NCBI GenBank assembly: GCA_001725155.1
Contig: MEFP01000019.1
Location: 434,001-498,000 of the forward strand
Reading direction: 5' to 3'
From: Lysobacteraceae bacterium SCN 69-320
GTDB taxonomy: Bacteria; Pseudomonadota; Gammaproteobacteria; Xanthomonadales; Rhodanobacteraceae
DNA length: 64,000 bases
This document shows positions 38,000 through 46,582 of this stretch, piece by piece. Numbering within the stretch: the stretch's first letter is position 1; the number at the start of each line of letters is the position of its first letter. The notes beneath the pieces were generated by a model. That model ran no database searches. It saw only the letters and a list, made by a program, of their open reading frames with translations, and was not told where the DNA came from. Both the position numbers and the translations under genes were made by a program.

Positions 38000-38614
38000 A
38001 TGGCCATCGCCATCCGCGACGTGCGCGAGCACGAGCTGGATTCTGTCCTCGCCCTGAACAACGCCGCCGGCCCGACCATCCTTGCCCTGGATTCGACGCG
38101 AATCCGCTGGTTTTTCGACAATGCGGACTATTTCCGCGTCGCCGACGTCGACGGTCACATCGCCGGCTTCCTGATGGCGATGCGCGAGAGCAGCGAGTAC
38201 GACAGTCCGAACTACCGCTGGTTCAGCGAACACTATCCGGCCTTCGTCTACATCGACCGCATCGTCATCGCCAAGCCCTATCGCGGCCTCGGCCTCGGCC
38301 GCGTGTTCTACGCCGACGCGACGAGCTTCGCCGAAGTGCGCGTGCCGGTGCTGTCCTGCGAGGTATTCCTCGAACCGCGCGACGACGTCTCGGTGCTGTT
38401 CCACGGCACCTACGGCTTCCAGGAAGTCGGCCAGCAGATCATGCCGGGGCTGGACAAGCGCGTGAGCCTGCTGGCCAAGAACCTGCCGAGCTTCGACTTC
38501 GTCCGCGCGACCTATCTCGAAGGTCCTACCGGCCAGCTGCCGAACCAGCCCTGGCTGACCCAGCGCAAGCGCCCGGGCCCGGTCACGCCGCGGCGCGCAG
38601 CCGGCGGAATCTGA
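38000..38614 (+). CDS. GNAT-family N-acetyltransferase
   Basis: 204 residues from the ATG at 38000 behind GGAG. GNAT fold: IRDVREHELDSVLALNNAAG, then the core strand YIDRIVIAKPYRGLGLGRVF with the acetyl-CoA loop YRGLGLGR, and LSCEVFLEPRDDVSVLFHGT. The last 30 residues are extended and proline-rich. Substrate unknown. The gene ends 4 bases before minC, so it may be co-transcribed with minCDE; this pairing may be incidental. Confidence 0.88.
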   Translation: MAIAIRDVREHELDSVLALNNAAGPTILALDSTRIRWFFDNADYFRVADVDGHIAGFLMAMRESSEYDSPNYRWFSEHYPAFVYIDRIVIAKPYRGLGLGRVFYADATSFAEVRVPVLSCEVFLEPRDDVSVLFHGTYGFQEVGQQIMPGLDKRVSLLAKNLPSFDFVRATYLEGPTGQLPNQPWLTQRKRPGPVTPRRAAGGI

Positions 38615-38618
38615 GCGC

Positions 38619-39404
38619 ATGGCGCGGCCGCTGCCCAATTACGAACCGGTAGGCGAGCTCAAGTTCGGCCAGGTCGGCATCGCCAACCTGCGCCTCAAGA
38701 GCCTCGACGACGCCGCCCTGGCCCAGGAACTCAAGCAGAAGCTCGACACCGCGCCGCAGCTGTTCCAGCGCGCGCCGGTCGTGCTCGACCTGAGCCACCT
38801 GCCGCAGCTGCCCGACGTCGAACGCGTGCGCGGCCTGCTCGCGACGATACGGGCCAGCGGCATGCTGCCCGTGGGCCTGGCCTACGGCACCAGCGAGAAC
38901 GAGGCGCTGGCGCGCGCGCTGGACCTGCCGCTGTTCGCCAAGTTCCGCGCCGCCTACGAAAGTGCGGCCGACACGCCGCCTCCGCCCAGCGCCGAGCCCG
39001 CCGCGCCCCGGCCCACGCCACCGCCGCCGAGCGCGCGCAGCACGCCGCCACCGCCGAGTGCGACCCGCGGCGCAGCCGGACTGCTGCAGTCCCAGCCGGT
39101 GCGCTCGGGGCAGCAGGTGTATGCGCGCGGCAGCGACCTCGTCATCACGGCCGTGGTCGGCAACAGCGCCGAAGTCATTGCCGACGGATCCATCCACGTC
39201 TATGCCGCGCTGCGCGGCAAGGCCATCGCCGGCGCCCAGGGCGATGCGTCCGCGCGGATCTACTGCCAGGACTTCCAGGCCGAGCTCGTGTCGATCGCCG
39301 GCCACTATCGGGTATTCGAAGACATCCCGTCCGACCTGCGCGGCAAGCCCGTGCAGGTCTGGCTGGAGGGGGAAAAGCTGCTGCTGGCCAGGCTCGGTCC
39401 GTAG
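38619..39404 (+). CDS. minC: Septum site-determining protein MinC
   Basis: 261 residues. It blocks FtsZ polymerisation away from midcell when recruited to the membrane by MinD. The N-terminal FtsZ-inhibiting domain is at about 10-110 (ELKFGQVGIANLRLKSLDD, FQRAPVVLDLSHLPQLP). A linker of about 40 residues with three PPPPSA-type repeats follows, longer and more regular than in E. coli. The C-terminal beta-helix domain at about 150-255 (VRSGQQVYARGSDLVITAVV, GSIHVYAALRGKAIAGAQGD, RIYCQDFQAELVSIAG) binds MinD. It is the first gene of minCDE, 35 bases before minD. Confidence 0.97.
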   Translation: MARPLPNYEPVGELKFGQVGIANLRLKSLDDAALAQELKQKLDTAPQLFQRAPVVLDLSHLPQLPDVERVRGLLATIRASGMLPVGLAYGTSENEALARALDLPLFAKFRAAYESAADTPPPPSAEPAAPRPTPPPPSARSTPPPPSATRGAAGLLQSQPVRSGQQVYARGSDLVITAVVGNSAEVIADGSIHVYAALRGKAIAGAQGDASARIYCQDFQAELVSIAGHYRVFEDIPSDLRGKPVQVWLEGEKLLLARLGP

Positions 39405-39439
39405 CGTGAAACGACAAGAGCCATTGTGGAGAGAGCAAC

Positions 39440-40252
39440 TTGACTGAATTCATCGTCATCACCTCCGGCAAGGGCGGGGTCGGCAAGACCACTTCCAGCG
39501 CCTCACTCGCGGTCGGTCTGGCCAAGCGCGGCAAGAAAGTCGCGGTCATCGACTTCGATGTCGGCCTGCGCAACCTCGACCTGATCATGGGCTGCGAACG
39601 ACGCGTCGTGTACGACTTCGTCAACGTCATCCATCAGGAATGCACGCTCAAGCAGGCGCTGATCAAGGACAAACGCTACGAGAGCCTGCACGTGCTGGCC
39701 GCCTCGCAGACCCGCGACAAGGACGCCCTGACCAAGGAAGGCGTCGAGCGCGTGCTCAACGAGCTCAAGGACGAAGGCTTCGACTACGTCATCTGCGATT
39801 CGCCGGCGGGCATCGAGAAAGGCGCCTTTCTCGCCATGTATTTCGCCGACCGCGCCGTGGTCGTGGTCAATCCCGAAGTTTCCTCGGTGCGCGACTCCGA
39901 CCGTATCCTCGGCCTGCTCTCGTCCAAGACGCGGCGCGCCGAGAACGGCGGACCGCCGGTCGCCCAGCACCTGCTGCTGACGCGCTACAACCCGGTCCGC
40001 GTCGCTGCCGGCGACATGATGAGCATCGACGACGTCAAGGAAATCCTCGGCATCGAAGTGCTCGGCGTGATTCCCGAATCCGAAGGCGTGCTCGCCGCAT
40101 CCAATGCGGGCGTGCCGGTCATCCTCGACGAAGCCTCGCATGCGGGCCATGCCTACGACGATGCCGTCGCGCGGCTGCTCGGCGAAGAGCGTCCTATGCG
40201 TTTCCTCGAAGCACCGAAGAAAGGCATCCTGTCGCGACTGTTCGGGAGCTGA
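39440..40252 (+). CDS. minD: Septum site-determining protein MinD, membrane ATPase
   Basis: 270 residues from a TTG start after GAGAG. Deviant Walker [15 protein letters not shown] at about 9-22 with the signature lysine, switch region [34 protein letters not shown] (Walker B), and the C-terminal amphipathic membrane-targeting helix [11 protein letters not shown]. It dimerises on the membrane with ATP, recruits MinC, and is released by MinE. The TTG start is supported because the next in-frame Met lies inside the fold. Confidence 0.98.
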   Translation: MTEFIVITSGKGGVGKTTSSASLAVGLAKRGKKVAVIDFDVGLRNLDLIMGCERRVVYDFVNVIHQECTLKQALIKDKRYESLHVLAASQTRDKDALTKEGVERVLNELKDEGFDYVICDSPAGIEKGAFLAMYFADRAVVVVNPEVSSVRDSDRILGLLSSKTRRAENGGPPVAQHLLLTRYNPVRVAAGDMMSIDDVKEILGIEVLGVIPESEGVLAASNAGVPVILDEASHAGHAYDDAVARLLGEERPMRFLEAPKKGILSRLFGS

Positions 40253-40254
40253 GC

Positions 40255-40542
40255 ATGGGCCTGTTCGATTTCCTGCGCGGCAGCCCCAAGCAGACCGCGA
40301 CCATCGCCAAGGAACGCCTGCGCATCATCGTCGCCCAGGAGCGCAGCGCCCGCGGCAGCCCCGACTACCTGCCGCTGCTGCGCCGCGAACTGCTCGAGGT
40401 GATCCGCAAGTACGTCAACGTGGACCAGGACGCGATCGACATCCAGGTCAAGCGCGACGGCGATCACGAGGTGCTGGACCTGACGGTCACCCTGCCCGAC
40501 AAGGCCGGCGCCGCCGCGACTGCCGCCGCGCGCGAAGCGTGA
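40255..40542 (+). CDS. minE: Cell division topological specificity factor MinE
   Basis: 95 residues, ATG 3 bases after the minD stop with a GGGAG ribosome site inside the end of minD. It starts [20 protein letters not shown] (membrane-targeting and MinD-contact segments), followed by [14 protein letters not shown] and the dimerisation part [20 protein letters not shown] and [11 protein letters not shown]. It stimulates MinD ATPase to make the oscillation. Confidence 0.97.
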   Translation: MGLFDFLRGSPKQTATIAKERLRIIVAQERSARGSPDYLPLLRRELLEVIRKYVNVDQDAIDIQVKRDGDHEVLDLTVTLPDKAGAAATAAAREA

Positions 40543-40573
40543 GCGGCGCGAATTCCGCCTCGACGCAGCGGCC

Positions 40574-41134
40574 ATGACGGGTTCGGTGCAGGCAGCCGCG
40601 AGCGCCGGCGACGCCGGCCTTGCTCGTCCCGACGGGGTCGGCAGCCAAGCGACAGCGCCGGCTGATGTGCTGACCCTGGCCGAAACCGGCGTCGACGCGC
40701 TGCGCGCGCTGCTCGCCGCCCATGCGCTGCAGCTCGTGCTCGTCGACGACGGCACGCCGATACCCGGCAGCTACTGGGGCGAGCCCGAGGCCGGCCTGAT
40801 CGGCAGCACCGTCTACGTGCGCGCCGACACGCCCGTGCATTCGGCCCTGCACGAAGCCTGTCACCTGATCGTGCAGCCGCCCGAACGCCGCGCCGTCGTG
40901 CACACCGACGCGACGGATTCCGTCGCCGAGGAAGACGCGACCTGCTACCTGCAGATCGTGCTCGCCGCGCAGTTGCCCGGCGTCGGCAGCGACCGGCTCA
41001 TGCGCGACATGGACGTCTGGGGTTACACCTACCGGCTCGGTTCGACGCGCGCGTGGTTCGAGCAGGATGCAGAGGATGCGCGGGCCTGGCTTTGCGAGCG
41101 CGGGCTGCTGCCAATGGCCTGGCGATACGCCTGA
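40574..41134 (+). CDS. Predicted zinc metallopeptidase-like protein (HEACH motif)
   Basis: 186 residues. An N-terminal Ala-rich segment (1-30) precedes a compact domain with VYVRADTPVHSALHEACHLI at about 88-107. HEACH matches the HExxH zinc-protease signature. A third ligand may be Glu in DSVAEEDATCYLQIV about 20 residues later. The region YWGEPEAGLIGSTVYV before it is typical of small uncharacterised peptidase-like proteins. There is no signal peptide. It follows minE by 31 bases but has no known role in division; it may simply share the transcript. Activity is not demonstrated. Confidence 0.75.
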   Translation: MTGSVQAAASAGDAGLARPDGVGSQATAPADVLTLAETGVDALRALLAAHALQLVLVDDGTPIPGSYWGEPEAGLIGSTVYVRADTPVHSALHEACHLIVQPPERRAVVHTDATDSVAEEDATCYLQIVLAAQLPGVGSDRLMRDMDVWGYTYRLGSTRAWFEQDAEDARAWLCERGLLPMAWRYA

Positions 41135-41193
41135 TCCGGCGACCGCCCCTCAGCGACTTTTCGGCTGAGCGGCTGCCGGTATCGCATCAACGC

Positions 41194-41215
41194 TGAATTT
41201 CACACAGGAAATTCA
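41194..41215. repeat. AT-rich inverted repeat, left copy
   Basis: TGAATTTC, six-base loop, GAAATTCA: a perfect 8-bp stem. Its arm is close to that of the longer palindrome at 41493-41516, so the two may bracket the repeat-bearing segment between them. Confidence 0.75.
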
Positions 41216-41370
41216 ACGCAGGGTTCGCGAGGAAGCTTCACGGCATCCGGCCCGGGCAGCGCTCTTCTCCTGACGTTCTCCCGACCTTTCGTTGCATGCC
41301 TCCCTTTGCCGGAAGCCTCTGCTGTGCGCTCGGCGCAGAGCGCCGCCGCACGAACTACGCTGCACGGCAC

Positions 41371-41410
41371 CCCCCACCCACACGGGAGGGCATGGGTGGG
41401 GATGGGGTGC
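41371..41410 (+). repeat. Dispersed C/G-rich repeat, copy 1
   Basis: Contains the core GGGAGGGCATGGGTGGGG followed by ATGGGG, preceded by a C-rich arm. The 24-base core is found in reverse orientation at 45508-45531. Such CCCCATCCCCACCC units are common dispersed repeats in Lysobacterales genomes. Confidence 0.8.
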
Positions 41411-41492
41411 TTCGCCATCGAATGCACGCCGAAACACCTCGCGCCTCTCCCGAAAAGAAGAGGCGCGACAACAGGCCGGCATCGCGGCGACG

Positions 41493-41516
41493 TTGAATTT
41501 TTCCTGAAAAATTCAA
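41493..41516. repeat. AT-rich inverted repeat, right copy
   Basis: TTGAATTTTTC, two-base loop, GAAAAATTCAA: a perfect 11-bp stem. It lies 54 bases after the stop of the DUF4399 gene on the minus strand. It could end that transcript, though no T-run follows on the minus strand. Confidence 0.75.
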
Positions 41517-41569
41517 ATTGAAGCGCACTCGAAACGCCGCCGCAGCCGCTTTCGCCGAAACCCGACGAC

Positions 41570-42070
41570 TTATTTCACCGTCACCGTGATCTTCTGCGAC
41601 ACCACCGGCGGATCGAACGGGATGTGCAGCGCGTCGCCGAGGATGAGCTGCAGGGTGTGCTTGCCGGGCGGCAGGGTCAGGGTGGCTTCGGTCTGGCCGC
41701 CGCCGAAGTGCTTGTGCTGGGCGTCGTTGGGCAGCGGCAGGTTCATCGGCGGCAGTTCGGCCACGTCGATCAGCAGGTGGTGATGGCCGGTCTTCTCGGT
41801 CGTGACGCCGGCCGGCGCCACGCCCATGCCCTTCAGACCGAAGCGCACGGTGAATTCCTTGCCGACGGTGGCGCCGTCGGCCGGCGCGATGAAGTAGAGC
41901 TCGGCACCGGCCGGCGCGGCCGTGCGCGGCAGCGCAGCGGGCTTGGCGGCGGCAGCGGCTGCCTTGGCGGTTTCGGCGGGCTTGGACGCTTCGGGGGTCT
42001 TGGCGGCCTGTTCGGCTGCAGCGGCGACAGTGAACAGCGCGGCGGCGGCGAGGAGGAAGATGCGCTTCAT
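41570..42070 (-). CDS. Exported DUF4399 protein
   Basis: 166 residues. Signal peptide about 1-19 (MKRIFLLAAAALFTVAAAA). An Ala/Lys/Pro/Glu-rich linker to about residue 50 is followed by the DUF4399 domain: LYFIAPADGATVGKEFTVRF, TTEKTGHHHLLIDVAELPP, QHKHFGGGQTEATLTLPPGK, HTLQLILGDALH. The GHHHLLID and QHKHFGGGQTE motifs with clustered His are diagnostic; they suggest metal binding, but the function is unknown. Probably periplasmic. Confidence 0.93.
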   Translation of the reverse strand: MKRIFLLAAAALFTVAAAAEQAAKTPEASKPAETAKAAAAAAKPAALPRTAAPAGAELYFIAPADGATVGKEFTVRFGLKGMGVAPAGVTTEKTGHHHLLIDVAELPPMNLPLPNDAQHKHFGGGQTEATLTLPPGKHTLQLILGDALHIPFDPPVVSQKITVTVK

Positions 42071-42184
42071 CGCGATGACCTCGATTCAGGGAGAGGAGGC
42101 GCGATCATAGCGCGCCGCGCTGCAGCCGATTGATCGGCGCGGCGGCGGCCCCATCTGCTGCCGGGATCCCGACGCCGATACGCA

Positions 42185-44065
42185 ATGACCGACTCCGCCG
42201 CCACGCCCGATTCCACCGCCACGGCAACCGCCGCCCAGTCCGCGACTGCCGCCCCCGCCGCTGCAGCCTCCGGCTCCGCCACAAACCCCGACTCTGCCGC
42301 CGTTCCCGACCGCTCGGTTTTCGCGACCCTGCGCCTGATGCTGCCGCAGGTCTGGCCGTATCGCGGCCGCGTGCTGCTCGCGCTGGTCTTCCTGGTGGCG
42401 GCCAAGCTCGCGACGATCGCCGTGCCGCTGGCGCTGAAGGAACTGATCGACCGGCTCGACGTCGCGCCGAGCCTGCTCCTGCTGCCGCTGGTGCCGCTGG
42501 TCGCCTATGGCGCGCTGCGCCTGGCCTCGTCGCTGTTCCAGGAACTGCGCTCGATCGTGTTCGCGCGCGTGCTCGCGCGCACCTCGCGCGTGGTCACCCT
42601 GAAGGTGTTCCGCCATCTGCATGCGCTGAGCCTGCGCTTCCATCTCGACCGCAAGACCGGCGGCGTCGCGCGCGACGTCGAACGCGGCATGACGGCCGTG
42701 TCGGATCTGCTGGACTGGACTCTCTACACCATCCTGCCGACGCTGTTCGAGGTCACCGTCGTCAGCGCGATCCTGATCGTGCGCTACGACTGGACCTTCA
42801 CCGTCATCACCCTGGGCACCTTGGCCGCGTACATCGCGTTCACCTTCGCCGTGACCGAATGGCGTCTGCGCTATTACCGCGCGGCCAACGAGGCCGACAC
42901 CGAGGCGAACGCGCGCAACGTCGACTCGCTGCTGAACTACGAGACGGTCAAGTACTTCAACAACGAGGACCACGAACAGCGCCGCTTCGACGGCAGCCTG
43001 GTGCGCCTGGAGGATGCGACGGTCAAGAGCCTCAAGACGCTGGCCGTGCTCAACATCGGCCAGGCCGGCATAGTCGCCCTCGGACTGACCCTGCTGCTCT
43101 GGCGCGCGACGGTCGGCGTGACCGAAGGCCGCATGGCGCTGGGCGATCTCGTGCTGGTCAATGCGTTCCTGATCCAGTTGTCGATTCCGCTGAACTACCT
43201 CGGCATGGTCTATCGCGAGGTCAAGCAGGCGCTATCCAACATCCAGCGCATGTACGCGCTGCTCGACCAGGCCCAGGAAGTCAGCGATGCGCCGGGCGCG
43301 CCGCCGCTGGCCGTGCGCGGCGGCGAGCTGCGCTTCGAGCACGTCGACTTCCACTACGATCCGGCGCGGCCGATCCTGCGCGACGTCGACTTCCGCATCC
43401 CGGCCGGCAAGACCGTCGCCGTCGTCGGCACCACCGGCGCCGGCAAGTCGACCCTGGCGCGGCTGCTGTACCGCTTCTACGACGTGACCGGCGGACGCAT
43501 CCTCGTCGACGGCCAGGACATCCGCGAGGTGACCCAGGATTCGCTGCGCGCGGCCATCGGCATCGTTCCGCAGGACACGGTGCTGTTCAACGACACGATC
43601 TACTACAACATCGCCTACGGCCGCCCGAACGCGACGCGCGAGGAAATCGTCGCCGCGGCGAAGTCGGCGCATATCCACGACTTCATCCAGTCGCTGCCGC
43701 AGGGCTACGACAGCACGGTCGGCGAGCGCGGCCTCAAGCTGTCCGGCGGCGAAAAACAGCGCGTGGCGATCGCGCGCACCCTGCTGAAGAACCCGACCCT
43801 GCTCGTGTTCGACGAAGCGACCAGCGCGCTGGACACGCGCACCGAAAAGGTGATCCAGGCCGAACTCGAGGAAATCGCCCGCGAGCGCACGACCCTGGTC
43901 ATCGCCCACCGCCTGTCCACGATCGTCGATGCCGACGAGATCCTGGTGCTCGAGCACGGCCGCATCGTCGAGCGCGGCAATCACGCGAGCCTGCTCGCCG
44001 CCGGCGGCCGCTACGCGGCGCTGTGGGCGCTGCAGCAGCGCGAGGCGGCGCCGGCCGCAGCCTGA
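42185..44065 (+). CDS. ABC exporter of the Atm1/HMT1 type
   Basis: 626 residues, half-transporter with membrane and ATPase domains fused. The N-terminal 40 residues are Ala/Thr/Ser-rich. Six helices span about 50-320. NVDSLLNYETVKYFNNEDHE at about 240-258 is the signature of the Atm1/HMT1 branch, which exports glutathione-linked compounds or supports metal and Fe-S homeostasis. ATPase domain: Walker A GTTGAGKSTLARL, Q-loop IGIVPQDTVLFNDTIYYN, signature LSGGEKQRVAIART, Walker B LLVFDEATSALD, H-loop VIAHRLSTI. It works as a homodimer in the inner membrane. Monocistronic. Confidence 0.94.
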   Translation: MTDSAATPDSTATATAAQSATAAPAAAASGSATNPDSAAVPDRSVFATLRLMLPQVWPYRGRVLLALVFLVAAKLATIAVPLALKELIDRLDVAPSLLLLPLVPLVAYGALRLASSLFQELRSIVFARVLARTSRVVTLKVFRHLHALSLRFHLDRKTGGVARDVERGMTAVSDLLDWTLYTILPTLFEVTVVSAILIVRYDWTFTVITLGTLAAYIAFTFAVTEWRLRYYRAANEADTEANARNVDSLLNYETVKYFNNEDHEQRRFDGSLVRLEDATVKSLKTLAVLNIGQAGIVALGLTLLLWRATVGVTEGRMALGDLVLVNAFLIQLSIPLNYLGMVYREVKQALSNIQRMYALLDQAQEVSDAPGAPPLAVRGGELRFEHVDFHYDPARPILRDVDFRIPAGKTVAVVGTTGAGKSTLARLLYRFYDVTGGRILVDGQDIREVTQDSLRAAIGIVPQDTVLFNDTIYYNIAYGRPNATREEIVAAAKSAHIHDFIQSLPQGYDSTVGERGLKLSGGEKQRVAIARTLLKNPTLLVFDEATSALDTRTEKVIQAELEEIARERTTLVIAHRLSTIVDADEILVLEHGRIVERGNHASLLAAGGRYAALWALQQREAAPAAA

Positions 44066-44327
44066 GCCACGCGCGCGCCGCTCCCGGCACGCGCGGCACT
44101 ACCGTCCGGACAACGCAACCGGCAGCCGTCCGCGCCGCGCAGGCCTGGCGCGAACGGCCGCGTCGCCGCCCGACCAACCGGATCGGAAGGGTCAAGCCGC
44201 CGGTTTCGGTCGCGAACATGACGGCGAGCAGTTGACGCCTTCGCAGCGTTCGCGACAATGACTGCGACATCAACGCCATCCGCCCCGGGCCAGCCAGGAC
44301 CGCGGCACGCTCAGGGGGAGCATCTCA

Positions 44328-45407
44328 ATGGCTTACAAGATCGCGCTCGTTGGCGCGAGTCCGGACGAGGAAACCGAGTTCCGCAGCCTGCTGGGACCGG
44401 CCGCGCAGCGACTGCGCCAGTCCTGGGAAATCGGCAACGAGCGCGACGCCGACCTCGTCGTCGTCGATGTCGACTCGGTGTTCGGTCACATGGCCTGGCT
44501 CAAGGCCAGCGGCGCCGGCAAGCGCACGGCGGCGTTCACCGAACGCGACTCGGCGCGCGAGTCCGACCTGCTGCTCGGCCGGCCGCTGAGTCTCGAAGGC
44601 GTGGTCAAGCTGCTGTTGATGTTCAATCTGCCGTCGGGCAGCGCGCCTCCGACGGCCGCCGCACCGGCCGCCGCCGAACGCGAGGGCTATGCCAGCGAAT
44701 ACCGTCCGGGCGATGCGCGTCCGCAGCGCGTCACTCCGGCGCCTGCGCCGCCGCGCGCCGAAGCGCCGGCACCGGTGGAGCCGCCGCGTGCCGCCGCAAG
44801 GCCGGCCGCGGCCGCACCGCCTCCGCCGCCTCCCGCACCGCCACCGCCGGCGCGCGAGCTCGGTCTCGCCGACTTCCTGACCGGCATCACCTTGCCGGGC
44901 CCGGCGCGCCTGGTCACGGCCGATACGCCCGACCTGCTGCTCGATCCGGCATCGCAGACCTGGTACAGCAGCGCGACCGGCCTGCGCGCGCTCGCACCGC
45001 ATTGCGCACGCACGCTGACCCTCGGCGACTGGCAGCTGCTGAACGCGGCGGACTTCGCGGCGGCCCGGGGCAACCTCGCCGCCCAGCCGTTCTCGCGCCT
45101 GCTCTGGTTCTATGTGCTGAACCGCTCGCGCGGCGAGCTGCTGCCCGAGCTCGATCGCGCCGCGCGCTTCAAGCTCGCGCGCTATCCGCAGAGCGAGCGC
45201 GAGTTCGCCAAGCACTTCCGCATAGGCACCTTCATGATGAAGGACTTCGCCAGTCTCGAAGACATCGCCGAGGCCAGCGGCGCGGCGCTGCCCGACGTCG
45301 TCGACTACGTCAACGCCTACACGGCCGTCGGCTTCGTCGAGAACGATCGCGGCCGCTACGAGCCGAACGACGCCCGCGGCCGCCTGCGCAACCCGTTCGC
45401 GCGCTGA
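44328..45407 (+). CDS. Unknown protein: receiver-like N-terminus, proline-rich linker, helical C-terminus
   Basis: 359 residues, unrecognised. Residues 1-100 alternate strands and helices like a response-regulator receiver (KIALVGASPDEETEFRSLLG, DADLVVVDVDSVFGHMAWLK, TAAFTERDSARESDLLLGRP), but the usual phosphorylation residues are not clearly in place. Residues 103-175 are an Ala/Pro/Arg-rich linker with a long proline run. Residues 176-359 form a second domain (LADFLTGITLPGPARLVTAD, NAADFAAARGNLAAQPFSR, FRIGTFMMKDFASLEDIAEA), helical towards the end. The layout suggests a cytoplasmic adaptor. A cyclase-FHA gene lies convergent 270 bases away; a functional link is only a guess. Confidence 0.72.
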   Translation: MAYKIALVGASPDEETEFRSLLGPAAQRLRQSWEIGNERDADLVVVDVDSVFGHMAWLKASGAGKRTAAFTERDSARESDLLLGRPLSLEGVVKLLLMFNLPSGSAPPTAAAPAAAEREGYASEYRPGDARPQRVTPAPAPPRAEAPAPVEPPRAAARPAAAAPPPPPPAPPPPARELGLADFLTGITLPGPARLVTADTPDLLLDPASQTWYSSATGLRALAPHCARTLTLGDWQLLNAADFAAARGNLAAQPFSRLLWFYVLNRSRGELLPELDRAARFKLARYPQSEREFAKHFRIGTFMMKDFASLEDIAEASGAALPDVVDYVNAYTAVGFVENDRGRYEPNDARGRLRNPFAR

Positions 45408-45506
45408 GCGCGGGCGCGAAGCGCCGCGCTGCATGCAGCGGATAGGCAACGGCAGTCGCCGTGGAGCGATGGCTGCGAACAGCGCAGACGGAACGAAACG
45501 AGGCAA

Positions 45507-45560
45507 CCCCCATCCCCACCCATGCCCTCCCCGTCAAGCGGGGGGTCGGGTAGGCATGGG
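45507..45560 (-). repeat. Dispersed C/G-rich repeat, copy 2
   Basis: CCCCATCCCCACCCATGCCC and TCCC at 45508-45531, the reverse complement of the core at 41384-41407, followed by a G-rich arm up to GGCATGGGGT. The two arms can pair, so the transcript would fold into a hairpin between the convergent genes at 44328 and 45677. Confidence 0.8.
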
Positions 45561-45676
45561 GTAGCCGCGCGGGCCAACGCTTGCTGCGGCGATCTTCGGG
45601 GAAGCCGGCAGCCAGCCCTCGGCTTGCCGCGGCTTCGCGCAACGCACATCCGGATCGTCCCGATCGAACGGGGCCT

Positions 45677-46582
45677 TCAGGCCTCGACGCACTGGAACTG
45701 CAGCACGTAGTCCGGATTGAGGTGGGTTTCCTGGCCCAGGCTGATCGTGCCGGCCTTGCTGCGTAGCTGGATCTCGTCGCGGTGCAGACGCAGTTCGTCG
45801 GCCTCACCCAGACGCACCCAGGTGCCATTCGTCGAGCGGTCGCCGATGACCCAGTAGCCACGCTTGTATTCGATCGTCGCGTGCGTGCGCGAGACCCATT
45901 CCGCGTCGACCATGAGATTGTTGCTGGCCTCGCGGCCGAGCGAGAACGGCGGCGCAAGTTCGTCGATCTCGATGGACTGGCCGCGGTAGCGCAGCAGCAG
46001 CCGCGCCTTGCGCTGCTGCGCCTCGACGAGCTTGACCACGCGCTGCACGGTCGTGACGTTGGAGGTGTCCTCCTGCCACATGACATCGACGATCTCGATC
46101 GGCTGCAGCTTGCCGGAAACCCGCGCGGTGCCGAGCGAACGCGTGCGCAGCGGTCCGGTATTGGTCACGCCGCTGACGGTCGAGGCCGTAGTGACGATCT
46201 GCTCGCGCTTGGCCAGCGACGCCATGCGCGCGGCCGTGTTGACCGCATCGCCGTAGACGTCGGCATCCTCGACCAGGGTTTCACCGTGATGCAGGCCGAC
46301 GCGGATCGCGAGGTTGTCGCGGATGAAGGCCGGGTCGGTGGACACGCGCTTCTGCATGTCGGTTGCCGCGAGCAGGCCGTTCAGCGCGCCCGGGAACGTG
46401 CACAGCACCTCGTCACCGATGGTCTTGATCAGGCGGCCGCCGTGCCGCTGCGTGATCTCGGCCAGCGCCTGCAGCACACCGGCCACGATGCGGCGCGCGG
46501 CTTCGTCGCCCAGGGTCTCGAACAGCTTGGTGCTGCCCGAGACGTCGGCGAACAGGATGGTGAGGGGCTGGCGCTGACTCAT
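45677..46582 (-). CDS. Class III adenylate/guanylate cyclase fused to FHA domain
   Basis: 301 residues. Cyclase domain about 5-165: metal Asp13 in ILFADVSGSTKLFE, metal Asp57 in LIKTIGDEVLCTF, and transition-state Asn115/Arg119 in YGDAVNTAARMAS, so the site looks complete. FHA domain about 195-290: FSLGREASNNLMVDAEWVSR (Gly-Arg and Ser of the phosphothreonine pocket), SRTHATIEYK, RSTNGTWVRLG. Such a protein would make cyclic nucleotide under control of a phosphothreonine partner. Three Ser/Thr-type kinases are encoded in this window, though none adjacent. No signal peptide or membrane helix. Confidence 0.93.
   Translation of the reverse strand: MSQRQPLTILFADVSGSTKLFETLGDEAARRIVAGVLQALAEITQRHGGRLIKTIGDEVLCTFPGALNGLLAATDMQKRVSTDPAFIRDNLAIRVGLHHGETLVEDADVYGDAVNTAARMASLAKREQIVTTASTVSGVTNTGPLRTRSLGTARVSGKLQPIEIVDVMWQEDTSNVTTVQRVVKLVEAQQRKARLLLRYRGQSIEIDELAPPFSLGREASNNLMVDAEWVSRTHATIEYKRGYWVIGDRSTNGTWVRLGEADELRLHRDEIQLRSKAGTISLGQETHLNPDYVLQFQCVEA

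Larger units (their letters stand above)
41135..41569. other. Repeat-bearing intergenic region
   Basis: 435 bases with no credible gene, but with structure: a hairpin at 41194-41215, a C/G-rich dispersed repeat at 41371-41410, and an AT-rich hairpin at 41493-41516. The region looks like a landing site for small non-autonomous repeats. Confidence 0.7.

Noticed and set aside
38820-39080. Proline-coding repeats in minC as a tandem repeat or CRISPR-like array
   Set aside because: They encode the interdomain linker of an intact MinC in frame and have no spacer structure.
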